64,000 bases of DNA from an uncultured Alphaproteobacteria bacterium (GTDB lineage: Bacteria; Pseudomonadota; Alphaproteobacteria; Micavibrionales; Micavibrionaceae). The notes under the pieces were generated by a model. It had not been told where the DNA came from and made no database searches. It was given only the letters and a program-made list of their open reading frames with translations. The DNA lies in contig CALHAR010000007.1 of assembly GCA_937931645.1 (NCBI GenBank), positions 38,428-102,427 of the forward strand, read 5' to 3'. A program made the position numbers and the translations under genes. This document shows, one piece after another, positions 8,208 to 15,864 of this stretch (within the stretch, counting starts at the first letter, position 1; the number at the start of each line of letters is the position of its first letter).

Positions 8208-10601
8208 ATGACTTCAAAAAAAGACCTTTCAGAAAGAGATATATGTACAAAATACATTCAACCAGCAATTGAACGTGCTGGCTGGGACAAGCTGAAACAG
8301 ATTCGTGAGGAAGTATCATTTACTGATGGTCGAATTTTCGTAAAAGGTGATATGACAACACGTGGTAAGCAAAAGCGTGCTGATTATATTCTTTATTATA
8401 AACCCAATATTCCTATAGCAATTATTGAAGCAAAAGATAACAAACATTCTGTTCGTGCTGGAATACAGCAAGGTTTAAGCTACGCTGAAATATTAGATAT
8501 TCCCTGTGTTTATAGTAGTAATGGTGATGGCTTCTATGAGCATGATCGAACATGCTCAGATGGCAATATTGAAAAAGAACTGACACTAGATGAATTTCCT
8601 TCACCAGAAGAACTCTGGAAACGCTACAAAAAATACAAAGGTATTGAGACTGAAGAACAAGAACGTGTTTCTTCCCAAGATTATTTTTATGATGGATCAG
8701 GAAGAACCCCTCGTTATTACCAGCAAGTAGCTATCAATCGAACTGTTGAAGCTATAGCAAAGGGAAAAGATCGAATATTGCTTACGATGGCAACAGGTAC
8801 TGGTAAAACATACACTGCATTTCAAATAATTCATCGTCTATGGAAGAGCAACACTAAGAAACGTATTTTGTTTCTAGCGGATAGAAACGCATTGATAGAT
8901 CAAACAAAACGTGGTGATTTTCGTCATTTCAAGGACAAAATGACAGTGATTAAACAAAAAAAAATTGATAAGTCATATGAAATTTATCTTGCTCTCTATC
9001 AGGGATTAACGAATTACGATGAAGATAAAGACGCATATCGTCAATTCACCGAAGATTTCTTTGATTTAATTGTTATAGATGAATGTCATAGAGGTAGTGC
9101 GTCAGAGGATAGCGCATGGAGAGAGATATTGAACTACTTTAGTTCAGCTACTCATGTAGGTCTCACAGCAACCCCTAAAGAAACAGAGACAGTATCAAGC
9201 ACAGAATATTTTGGTGATCCAATATATACCTACTCATTGAAGCAAGGTATTTATGACGGTTTTCTTGCACCATACAAAGTTCTCAAAGTTGGTCTAAATG
9301 TTGATCTTGAGGGGTGGAGACCAGAACACAATACTTTAGATAAGCAAGGTATAGTTGTTGAAGACCGTGTTTATAACAGAAAAGATTACGATAGAACCCT
9401 TGTTATTGAAGAACGAACAGAAGCTGTTGCGAAGAAAGTCACTCAATTTCTTAAAAAGACCAATCGCTTTGATAAAACTATTATTTTCTGCGTTGATATT
9501 GACCATGCTGAACGAATGCGCACTGCAATAGCTAAAGAAAATAGTGATTTAATGGCTCAAAACTCAAAATACGTCATGCAAATCACAGGTGACAACGATG
9601 AAGGTAAGCGTGAACTTGATAATTTCATTAACCCTGAAGAACGCTACCCTGTAATTGCGACAACTTCAAAGTTAATGACAACAGGGGTCGATGCGCAAAC
9701 CTGTAAGTTGATTGTTCTTGATAGTAATATTGGCTCAATGACTGAGTTTAAACAAATTATTGGTCGTGGAACTCGTATCAATGAAGAATTCGGTAAAAGT
9801 TTCTTCACAATCATGGATTTCAGAAATGTTACAGACCTTTTTGCTGACCCTAAATTTGATGGTGATCCAGTAAGAGTCAAAGAGCTTGGTGAAGATGATG
9901 AGTTTGAGACCCCAGAAGAAGAGATAGAAGATACCGAATCTATCACAGACATTGATGGTGAGGAAATTACTTTTGATGATCATAACGGACAAGGTACGGA
10001 CATAATTGGTGGTGGTGATATTATCTCTGAACCAAGAGAAAAATACTATGTTAATGGTGTAAATGTTGCTGTTCTTAACGAGCGCATTCAATACATGGAT
10101 GGCAACGGGAAGCTAATAACTGGCAGTTTGAAAGATTACACACGTTCAAAGGTATTAGAACAATATCGTTCATTAGATGAGTTTCTCAATACATGGAAAT
10201 CAGCAGATAAGAAACAAGCCATTATTGAAGAGTTGATGGAACAAGGAATAATCTTTGAAAATCTTAAGGAAGCCGTTAATAAAGAAATGGATGTCTTCGA
10301 CCTCATTTGTCACACAGCTTTTGATCAACCACCTCTGACACGTACTCAACGAGCGAAAACTGTTAGAAAAGGTGATTACTTTGATCAATACAGTGATCAA
10401 GCAAAAAAGGTACTAGAAGCATTGCTTGATAAGTATGCAGATGAGGGAATAGAAAATATCGAAGACATGAAGGTGTTGCAAGTAAACCCATTTGATAAAT
10501 TTGGATCACCTGTTGAAATTGTGCAACTATTTGGTGGAAAGCAGAAATACCTTGAAGCATTGAACGGTTTAGAAAAACAAATTTATAGAGTAGAACAGTA
10601 A
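8208..10601 (+). CDS. hsdR: Type I restriction enzyme, endonuclease/translocase subunit HsdR
   Basis: Translocates on and cuts unmodified DNA as part of an R-M-S complex. The N-terminal PD-(D/E)xK nuclease is RADYILYY...IAIIEAKD (about residues 57-77). The SF2 helicase has Walker A MATGTGKT (near 197), DECHRGS (near 290), GLTATPKE and the C-terminal motif QIIGRGTRINE. It is of the EcoEI-like kind, about 800 residues. ATG 8208 fits the family N-terminus (LSERDICTKYIQPAI). A GTG start at 8145 adds an unconserved extension. Three bases separate it from the methylase gene. Confidence 0.93.
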   Translation: MTSKKDLSERDICTKYIQPAIERAGWDKLKQIREEVSFTDGRIFVKGDMTTRGKQKRADYILYYKPNIPIAIIEAKDNKHSVRAGIQQGLSYAEILDIPCVYSSNGDGFYEHDRTCSDGNIEKELTLDEFPSPEELWKRYKKYKGIETEEQERVSSQDYFYDGSGRTPRYYQQVAINRTVEAIAKGKDRILLTMATGTGKTYTAFQIIHRLWKSNTKKRILFLADRNALIDQTKRGDFRHFKDKMTVIKQKKIDKSYEIYLALYQGLTNYDEDKDAYRQFTEDFFDLIVIDECHRGSASEDSAWREILNYFSSATHVGLTATPKETETVSSTEYFGDPIYTYSLKQGIYDGFLAPYKVLKVGLNVDLEGWRPEHNTLDKQGIVVEDRVYNRKDYDRTLVIEERTEAVAKKVTQFLKKTNRFDKTIIFCVDIDHAERMRTAIAKENSDLMAQNSKYVMQITGDNDEGKRELDNFINPEERYPVIATTSKLMTTGVDAQTCKLIVLDSNIGSMTEFKQIIGRGTRINEEFGKSFFTIMDFRNVTDLFADPKFDGDPVRVKELGEDDEFETPEEEIEDTESITDIDGEEITFDDHNGQGTDIIGGGDIISEPREKYYVNGVNVAVLNERIQYMDGNGKLITGSLKDYTRSKVLEQYRSLDEFLNTWKSADKKQAIIEELMEQGIIFENLKEAVNKEMDVFDLICHTAFDQPPLTRTQRAKTVRKGDYFDQYSDQAKKVLEALLDKYADEGIENIEDMKVLQVNPFDKFGSPVEIVQLFGGKQKYLEALNGLEKQIYRVEQ

Positions 10602-10604
10602 AAA

Positions 10605-12923
10605 ATGACCAATATTAGTGGAATCGTTAAATCAGCACGTAAAATTATGCGACAAGATACAGGTACAGGAAGTGATGAACTTCGTATCTTGCAACTAGGT
10701 TGGATGCTGTTTCTTAAAGTCTTTAGCGACAAAGACAAAGAACTTGAATTGATTAACGATGATTATGCATCACCTATACCTGCTGAACTGCATTGGGATC
10801 AATGGGCTGGTGATGATGAAGGTATGACAGGTGATGAACTGCTTGAATTTGTTGATCGTAAGCTGTTTCCAACACTTTCAGAACTTGATCTCTCAACAGG
10901 TAATAAGCGTGCTGTTCTGGTTCGAGATGTGTTTGAGAATAACTTCAATTATATGAAGTCTGGCATTCATCTTCGTCAGGTTATTAACAAGCTAAATGAA
11001 ATCAACTTTAATAACAGTAAAGACAAGCACCTATTTGGAGAGATATACGAGAAATTCTTAGGTGAATTACAAAGTGCAGGTACATTAGGTGAGTTTTATA
11101 CACCACGTGCTATAACACAATTATTGACTGAGCTTACTGACCCTGAGCATGGTGAAAAGGTTCTTGACCCCTCATGTGGTACTGGTGGTTATCTAACAGC
11201 TACAATTGAACACCTGAAAGCAAACTCAAGTAGTGTTGAAGAACGAACAGCTATTCAAGAAAATGTAAGGGGGTGGGAATACAAACCACTTCCACATCTA
11301 CTGGCAAATACAAATCTCATATTACATGATATCAATTTACCTAATATTCGATTTGGTGATTCTCTTGAACGTCCATTGTCTGAATACACACAAAAAGACC
11401 GTGTGGACATTATTCTTGCAAATCCACCATTTGGAGGGGTTGTATCAAATAACAATGAGAACAACTTTCCTCAAAACTACCGTACAAAAGAATCTGCTGA
11501 TCTATTCCTTATTTTAATGATTCATTTACTTAAAGATGGTGGTCGTGCAGCAATTGTATTGCCTGAGGGATCTCTTTCTGGTGAAGGAGTTAAGGCTCGC
11601 ATAAGAAAAAAACTGCTTGAAGATTGTGATTTGCATACGATAGTAAAACTTCCTAGTTCAGTTTTTGAACCATATGCATCTGCAACGACTAACCTTTTGT
11701 TTTTTCAAAAAGGTAAGAAAACAAAGAAAGTTTGGTATTACGAGCACTTATTACCAGAAGGCTATAAAGCTTACTCAAAAACAAAACCTATAAAGATAGA
11801 AGAGTTTAAAGAGTTTAAAGAATGGTGGAATAACAAAAGAACTACGGATCACGCTTGGCAAGTTGACATTAAGGAAATTATTGATCGAGATTATGATTTA
11901 GCTATAGAAAACCCAATTAAAGCTAAAAAAGAGGACGTAAATACCGAAGAACTTTATAAAAAATATACGAAATCAAATGATCAAATAAGTTTTTTAATAA
12001 AAGAAGTCATATCTGAAACAATTAATCAAAATTCTATTGTTTCAGATATATTAGAAAAAGATATTTCTCTATTTAAGAACGCTAGTGTTATTAGACAACT
12101 TAAACAAGAAATTATGTATGAAGCTATTCAGGGAAAAATCACTTCTCAATGGAGGGTAGATAAAAAGCTAACAGATTCAGCTCAGACTTTAATAAAAGAA
12201 GCAAAAAAAATTAAAGACAAACTTATCCAAGAAAAAGAAATCAGACGACCAAAATCTACACTCCCAATTCAAGAAAAAGATATCCCTTTTCAAATACCAG
12301 AAAGTTGGTCTTGGTGTCGAGTTGGTGATATTGGGGTTATTAGTAGAGGAAAAAGCCCTCAGTACGCTCCAAAATCTAGCGCAACAATTTTGAACCAAAA
12401 GTGTGTGCGCTGGTTTAAGATAGAGTTAGAGCATTCAAAAAATATTTCTGAAGAATGGTCTTCTAGCTTACCAAATTTTATCAGAACTCGAAGAAATGAT
12501 GTTCTTATAAACTCTACGGGTGAGGGTACAATAGGACGGTCGGCAATTGTAGAAGATACGTCTGAAGGATTATTGTTTGATTCACACGTCTTGAGATTAA
12601 GAACTGAAGTTGATCCTATGTACATTACATCACTTATAAACTCTGATTTTGGTCAAAAACAGATAAACTCGCTCAAAGGGGCTAAAACAACAAAGCAAAC
12701 GGAACTTGGAGTCAATAATCTTAGCAATATATTAATCCCTCTGGCACCAAAAGAAGAACAAAAAGAAATAGTTTTAAAACTTAAATCATTACTTACTAAG
12801 TGCGATAAAATTCACGAATGTATTTCGATATCTAATCAATACTCAGAAAAATTAATGAAGAATCTACTTCAAGAAGCTTTTACAGAGCCAGAACGTAATA
12901 AACAATTGAAAGAATGTGCATAA
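10605..12923 (+). CDS. hsdM: Type I restriction fused methylase-specificity subunit (HsdM-HsdS)
   Basis: 772 residues. Residues about 1-460 are an HsdM N6-adenine methylase with SAM motif DPSCGTGGY (near 188) and catalytic NPPF (near 273). A helical conserved region follows (QLKQEIMYEAIQGKITSQW, near 497). Then comes one target-recognition domain beginning PFQIPESWSWCRVGDI (near 563) and a final helical repeat (EEQKEIVLKLKSLLTKCDKI). A normal HsdS has two TRDs and is a separate protein. Here M is joined to a half-length S. Two copies would have to come together to read a bipartite site, which then would be symmetric (inference). Confidence 0.92.
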   Translation: MTNISGIVKSARKIMRQDTGTGSDELRILQLGWMLFLKVFSDKDKELELINDDYASPIPAELHWDQWAGDDEGMTGDELLEFVDRKLFPTLSELDLSTGNKRAVLVRDVFENNFNYMKSGIHLRQVINKLNEINFNNSKDKHLFGEIYEKFLGELQSAGTLGEFYTPRAITQLLTELTDPEHGEKVLDPSCGTGGYLTATIEHLKANSSSVEERTAIQENVRGWEYKPLPHLLANTNLILHDINLPNIRFGDSLERPLSEYTQKDRVDIILANPPFGGVVSNNNENNFPQNYRTKESADLFLILMIHLLKDGGRAAIVLPEGSLSGEGVKARIRKKLLEDCDLHTIVKLPSSVFEPYASATTNLLFFQKGKKTKKVWYYEHLLPEGYKAYSKTKPIKIEEFKEFKEWWNNKRTTDHAWQVDIKEIIDRDYDLAIENPIKAKKEDVNTEELYKKYTKSNDQISFLIKEVISETINQNSIVSDILEKDISLFKNASVIRQLKQEIMYEAIQGKITSQWRVDKKLTDSAQTLIKEAKKIKDKLIQEKEIRRPKSTLPIQEKDIPFQIPESWSWCRVGDIGVISRGKSPQYAPKSSATILNQKCVRWFKIELEHSKNISEEWSSSLPNFIRTRRNDVLINSTGEGTIGRSAIVEDTSEGLLFDSHVLRLRTEVDPMYITSLINSDFGQKQINSLKGAKTTKQTELGVNNLSNILIPLAPKEEQKEIVLKLKSLLTKCDKIHECISISNQYSEKLMKNLLQEAFTEPERNKQLKECA

Positions 12924-12926
12924 GGC

Positions 12927-13952
12927 ATGGCAATAGATACCAACATAAAGCAATTTTCTGAATGTCTTGATTTATGCACAACAGGTAAAAAACACCTGAT
13001 GTTAGGAAATGGTTTTAGTATAGATATCTTCCCTCAAATATTTAACTACCGTACCCTTGCTGAAAACGTTACATCCGATGAAATCAGAACTCTTTTTAAT
13101 GAACTAGATACAAATGATTTTGAATTTGTAATGCGTCGATTATTTGAAGCTGATGAGATCATAAAACACTACCCTGAAACAGATGATCTATCTACGACAT
13201 TGAACTCTGACTTAGAATCATTAAAAGCGACATTAATTCAGGTTATTACTGACTGTCATCCTGCATTGCCAAGTGAAATAACAGAAGAACAATATGAAAG
13301 CTGTCGTATATTCTTAGCTAATTTTGATGGGAAGAAATATACCTTCAATTACGACCTGTTGCTGTATTGGGTCTACATGCACTTCATTGAAGATGTAGAA
13401 AAGAGGTTGGAGTTCGATGATGGTTTTAGGTACGGAGATATTGAAGTAGACTTATCTGTCTTCTGGGAGATAGGACGTGAAAGACAGCAAAGCATCTATT
13501 ACTTACACGGTGCAATGCATATCTTCAGTGACGGTGCTGATATTGAGAAACTCTCATACAACAATGTAGGTGTAAGATTGTCTGAGCAAGTGCGTAGTGC
13601 AGTCGGTAGCAACAAATTCCCAGTGTTTATATCTGAAGGTACGACAGAACATAAGTTAACTCGAATTAAGAAGAATGCTTATCTAGCAAGGGCATTCTCT
13701 AGCTTGAAGAGTATTGGTGGTAACCTATTTATCTTTGGGCATTCAATTCGTGATGAAGATGATCATATATTCAATTACTTTAATGACAAGAATTCTGGAG
13801 TGAAGAAAGTTTTTATAAGCTTATTTGGTGACCCCGAAAGTGAAGCTAACCAAGCCATCATAGAAAAAGTTACTCGATGGTCAGAAGATGCTACCAGAAA
13901 AGATTTCTATTTCTTTGATTCTTCATCTGCAAATGTTTGGTCTAATAACTAG
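12927..13952 (+). CDS. SIR2-like DUF4917-type protein of the restriction operon
   Basis: 341 residues, starting three bases after the hsdM-hsdS stop, so probably translated with it. Motifs resemble SIR2-like NAD-binding domains: HLMLGNGFSID (residues 23-33) where SIR2 has G-A-G-x-S, TFNYDLLLYW (near 138) where SIR2 has a TNYD turn, YYLHGAMHIF (near 192) where SIR2 has HLHG, and IFGHSIRDEDDHI (near 269) like the GYSxxDxxI segment of SIR2_2 proteins. I recall this architecture as DUF4917. NAD hydrolysis in phage defence is inference from SIR2 effectors. The catalytic His candidate is the LHG His. Confidence 0.72.
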   Translation: MAIDTNIKQFSECLDLCTTGKKHLMLGNGFSIDIFPQIFNYRTLAENVTSDEIRTLFNELDTNDFEFVMRRLFEADEIIKHYPETDDLSTTLNSDLESLKATLIQVITDCHPALPSEITEEQYESCRIFLANFDGKKYTFNYDLLLYWVYMHFIEDVEKRLEFDDGFRYGDIEVDLSVFWEIGRERQQSIYYLHGAMHIFSDGADIEKLSYNNVGVRLSEQVRSAVGSNKFPVFISEGTTEHKLTRIKKNAYLARAFSSLKSIGGNLFIFGHSIRDEDDHIFNYFNDKNSGVKKVFISLFGDPESEANQAIIEKVTRWSEDATRKDFYFFDSSSANVWSNN

Positions 13953-14156
13953 TCACTCAATCAGGTCAGACAATTCACATTCTAACGCATCAGCAATCTT
14001 TACCAATGTTTTGATGCTGACATTTTCTTTACCATTCTCAATCTCTGAGAGGTAGCTTCTGTCGATTTCAGCGACACCACACAAATCTTCTTGCGTCATG
14101 TTCTGTTGTTTTCTGCGCTCTGCGATGTTTTTACCGATGATTTCTAGTTCATTCAT
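13953..14156 (-). CDS. XRE-family HTH regulator, controller-like
   Basis: 67 residues that are almost only a lambda-repressor-type HTH: GKNIAERRKQQNMTQEDLCGVAEIDRSYLSEIENG. Size and position match restriction-modification controller proteins. Its stop codon abuts the SIR2-like stop with no base between, so the genes converge exactly. It diverges from the 14207 gene across a 50-bp region full of repeats that are its likely operators. It could regulate itself and the divergent gene. Control of hsdR is not shown. Confidence 0.85.
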   Translation of the reverse strand: MNELEIIGKNIAERRKQQNMTQEDLCGVAEIDRSYLSEIENGKENVSIKTLVKIADALECELSDLIE

Positions 14157-14165
14157 GCAGAAATT

Positions 14166-14208
14166 ATGTTGTTTTTATCCAACATTTACCATAGGATATA
14201 TCCAACAT
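14166..14208. promoter_or_regulatory. Repeat-rich operator region between XRE gene and membrane-protein gene
   Basis: Three overlapping features lie in the 50-bp divergent gap: an inverted repeat ATGTTG (14166-14171) with CAACAT (14180-14185), a direct repeat TATCCAACAT at 14176-14185 and 14199-14208 (23 bp apart, about two helical turns), and a perfect palindrome GGATATATCC at 14194-14203. The second direct repeat covers the ATG of the 14207 gene. This is the expected layout for an autoregulating HTH protein. Binding is inferred. Confidence 0.6.
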
Positions 14209-15085
14209 GGGCAAAGTTGGTACAATAAAGAATGTAAGTGGGTGCTTGAATGCGAAGAGCGCAAGCATCTACAGTGAAAAAGGTGAGTATTTCATTCAAA
14301 TAGACGGTATGTTCGGTACAGAAGCTATCAGTCTGTCTAATGAACTCGCATCAGTAAGCTTTGAGCGTCACACAAAGATGAATAAGAAGGGGGTTGCAGC
14401 TAAAACACTTGCAGGTGGTCTCGCAGGTACAGCATACGGTAAGGGTCACACAGGCTTGACTGGTGCGCTTTACTTTCTTGGTCATTCTATTGGTGATACT
14501 TCTGAATCCACCTTTATAGCATTGACTACGAAAGACGGTGATAGCTTATATGGTGAAGCAGATGCTCGTACAGCATCACTACTCGCTAGCATTGCACCTA
14601 ATGACTATGATGAGCGTGATACAGCACAGATAGAAGCAGAACAAAAGAAGCGAAAACGCTTTCTTAAAGATGCACCCAGAACATATTATGAGGTCAAAGA
14701 CAGTGTTGATACGTTGCAATCGAAACTGAGTGAACTTAAAGCGATTAAAGACAATGGTAAGACGTTTGAAGAACGTGAAGAAGCACTTGAAGCGTATACA
14801 GCACTCGACAATGAACTCTCTGAGAAGAAAAGACTGCTGTCTGATTTAGAACTTGAATTGAAAGCACGTAGTGCAGGGTACAGCAGTCATGAAGACTTGC
14901 ATGAAAAGCAAATAGAGGTCTCTCAGAAGGGGTATAAGCTTCAACAGAAGATTGATGTACCTCGTATTAGACTCGGTTTATATGTTCTGTCAGTGCTCGC
15001 AATCGTTCAGTTGTTTGTGACTGACAACTACGAAGCAACTTTCGCATTTTATCACCCAATCGCAATAATATACTTTCTTGGGTAA
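14207..15085 (+). CDS. Hypothetical membrane protein with coiled coil, probably truncated at 3' end
   Basis: 292 residues, no recognised family. The N-terminal 130 residues are a globular, Gly-rich domain (KTLAGGLAGTAYGKGHTGLTG). Residues about 140-250 are a charged coiled coil (DTLQSKLSELKAIKD). One transmembrane helix follows (GLYVLSVLAIVQLFV), then a second hydrophobic stretch cut off at FYHPIAIIYFLG-stop. That end coincides with the start of the serine-recombinase remnant in another frame, so the real C-terminus was probably lost in a deletion. It may be an island cargo gene. Confidence 0.6.
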   Translation: MGKVGTIKNVSGCLNAKSASIYSEKGEYFIQIDGMFGTEAISLSNELASVSFERHTKMNKKGVAAKTLAGGLAGTAYGKGHTGLTGALYFLGHSIGDTSESTFIALTTKDGDSLYGEADARTASLLASIAPNDYDERDTAQIEAEQKKRKRFLKDAPRTYYEVKDSVDTLQSKLSELKAIKDNGKTFEEREEALEAYTALDNELSEKKRLLSDLELELKARSAGYSSHEDLHEKQIEVSQKGYKLQQKIDVPRIRLGLYVLSVLAIVQLFVTDNYEATFAFYHPIAIIYFLG

Positions 15086-15725
15086 GTACGTCTACCTCAT
15101 CTGTCGTAACCCTGATAATTATAAGAAAAAGATGTGGGTTCGAGAACAAGAGGTTCTTGAACAGATTGAAACAGCATTACAACCATTGATGATACCAGAC
15201 GACCAGATTGACAGTATTATTGCATATATTAAGAAAACCAGTGCGTCAGAGCAGTCAGACCACCGTGACAATCAGCGCAAATACCGCAAAGAACTGTTAG
15301 ATGTAGACACCCAGATTGACCGATTAACTGACTTATTGGTTAATAACCACATCACAGAAGGTGCGTATCAACGCAAACACACCCAATTACAATCACGACA
15401 CACTGAATTAACTGCGCACCTGCAAGCACAGCACGTGACTGTGAAAGAGACTGAACAAGCGTTGATTAAGCTAGTTCGGTTCATGAATAACTTAGATATT
15501 GCCATAAAGAGTTCGAAAAATGATATTAAACGCATGGTGCTAAAGACCCTGTTTTCGAACTTATTATTGAAGGGTAGAAACCTAGAGTATACTTGGGTTT
15601 CAGGTATGTGGGGGTGCTGTAACGCAAGGTTAAATCAGAAATGGCTGGGGTGGCAGGATTCGAACCTGCGCATGGCGAGATCAAAACCCGCTGCCTTACC
15701 GCTTGGCTACACCCCAACAATTTAG
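15078..15725 (+). pseudogene. 3' remnant of a large serine recombinase
   Basis: The frame opens without a proper start (TTG at 15078; previous in-frame stop at 15066). It matches only the C-terminal part of large serine recombinases: the end of the zinc-ribbon (GKYVYLICRNPDNYKKKMWVREQEV), the long coiled coil (ELLDVDTQIDRLTDLLVNNHITEGAYQRK) and the final RMVLKTLFSNLLLKG region. The catalytic resolvase domain is absent. The last 28 or so codons are antisense tRNA-Gln (GWQDSNLRMARSK), so the true coding end was probably before about 15640. Confidence 0.8.
15642..15716 (-). tRNA. tRNA-Gln (UUG)
   Basis: On the minus strand the acceptor arm is TGGGGTG/CACCCCA with an encoded GCCA end. The D arm is present, the anticodon stem GCGGG/CTCGC encloses loop TTTTGAT (anticodon TTG), and the T arm contains GGTTCGAATCC. 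75 nt including CCA. Its 3' end is the right edge of the defence island, a usual integration site. Confidence 0.96.
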
Positions 15726-15864
15726 GTGACTATAGTGACACAACAAGAACATACGCCACATGACCTAATATCGAGCAGGATAATGCCTTGTAAATGTAGG
15801 GAATTCAAGTGTTTTTTTCAAAACTGTAAACGCCGCTTTAACAGACAAAACATCTCTTTATAAT

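Larger units (their letters stand above)
7310..15641. mobile_element. Defence island ending at tRNA-Gln
   Basis: This block interrupts housekeeping genes and holds a tyrosine recombinase, hsdR, fused hsdM-hsdS, a SIR2-like gene, an XRE regulator, a truncated membrane gene and a serine-recombinase remnant. Its right edge meets the 3' end of tRNA-Gln (15642-15716). Near the left edge, 7290-7309 (AATGGCTGGTGGCATCATTC) resembles the tRNA 3' end at 15640-15661, with two 2-base gaps and small changes. It could be a decayed attachment repeat. Boundaries are approximate. Confidence 0.65.

Noticed and set aside
15642..15725. Coding end of the recombinase frame reading GWQDSNLRMARSK
   Set aside because: It is the antisense of tRNA-Gln, a well-known false protein tail.
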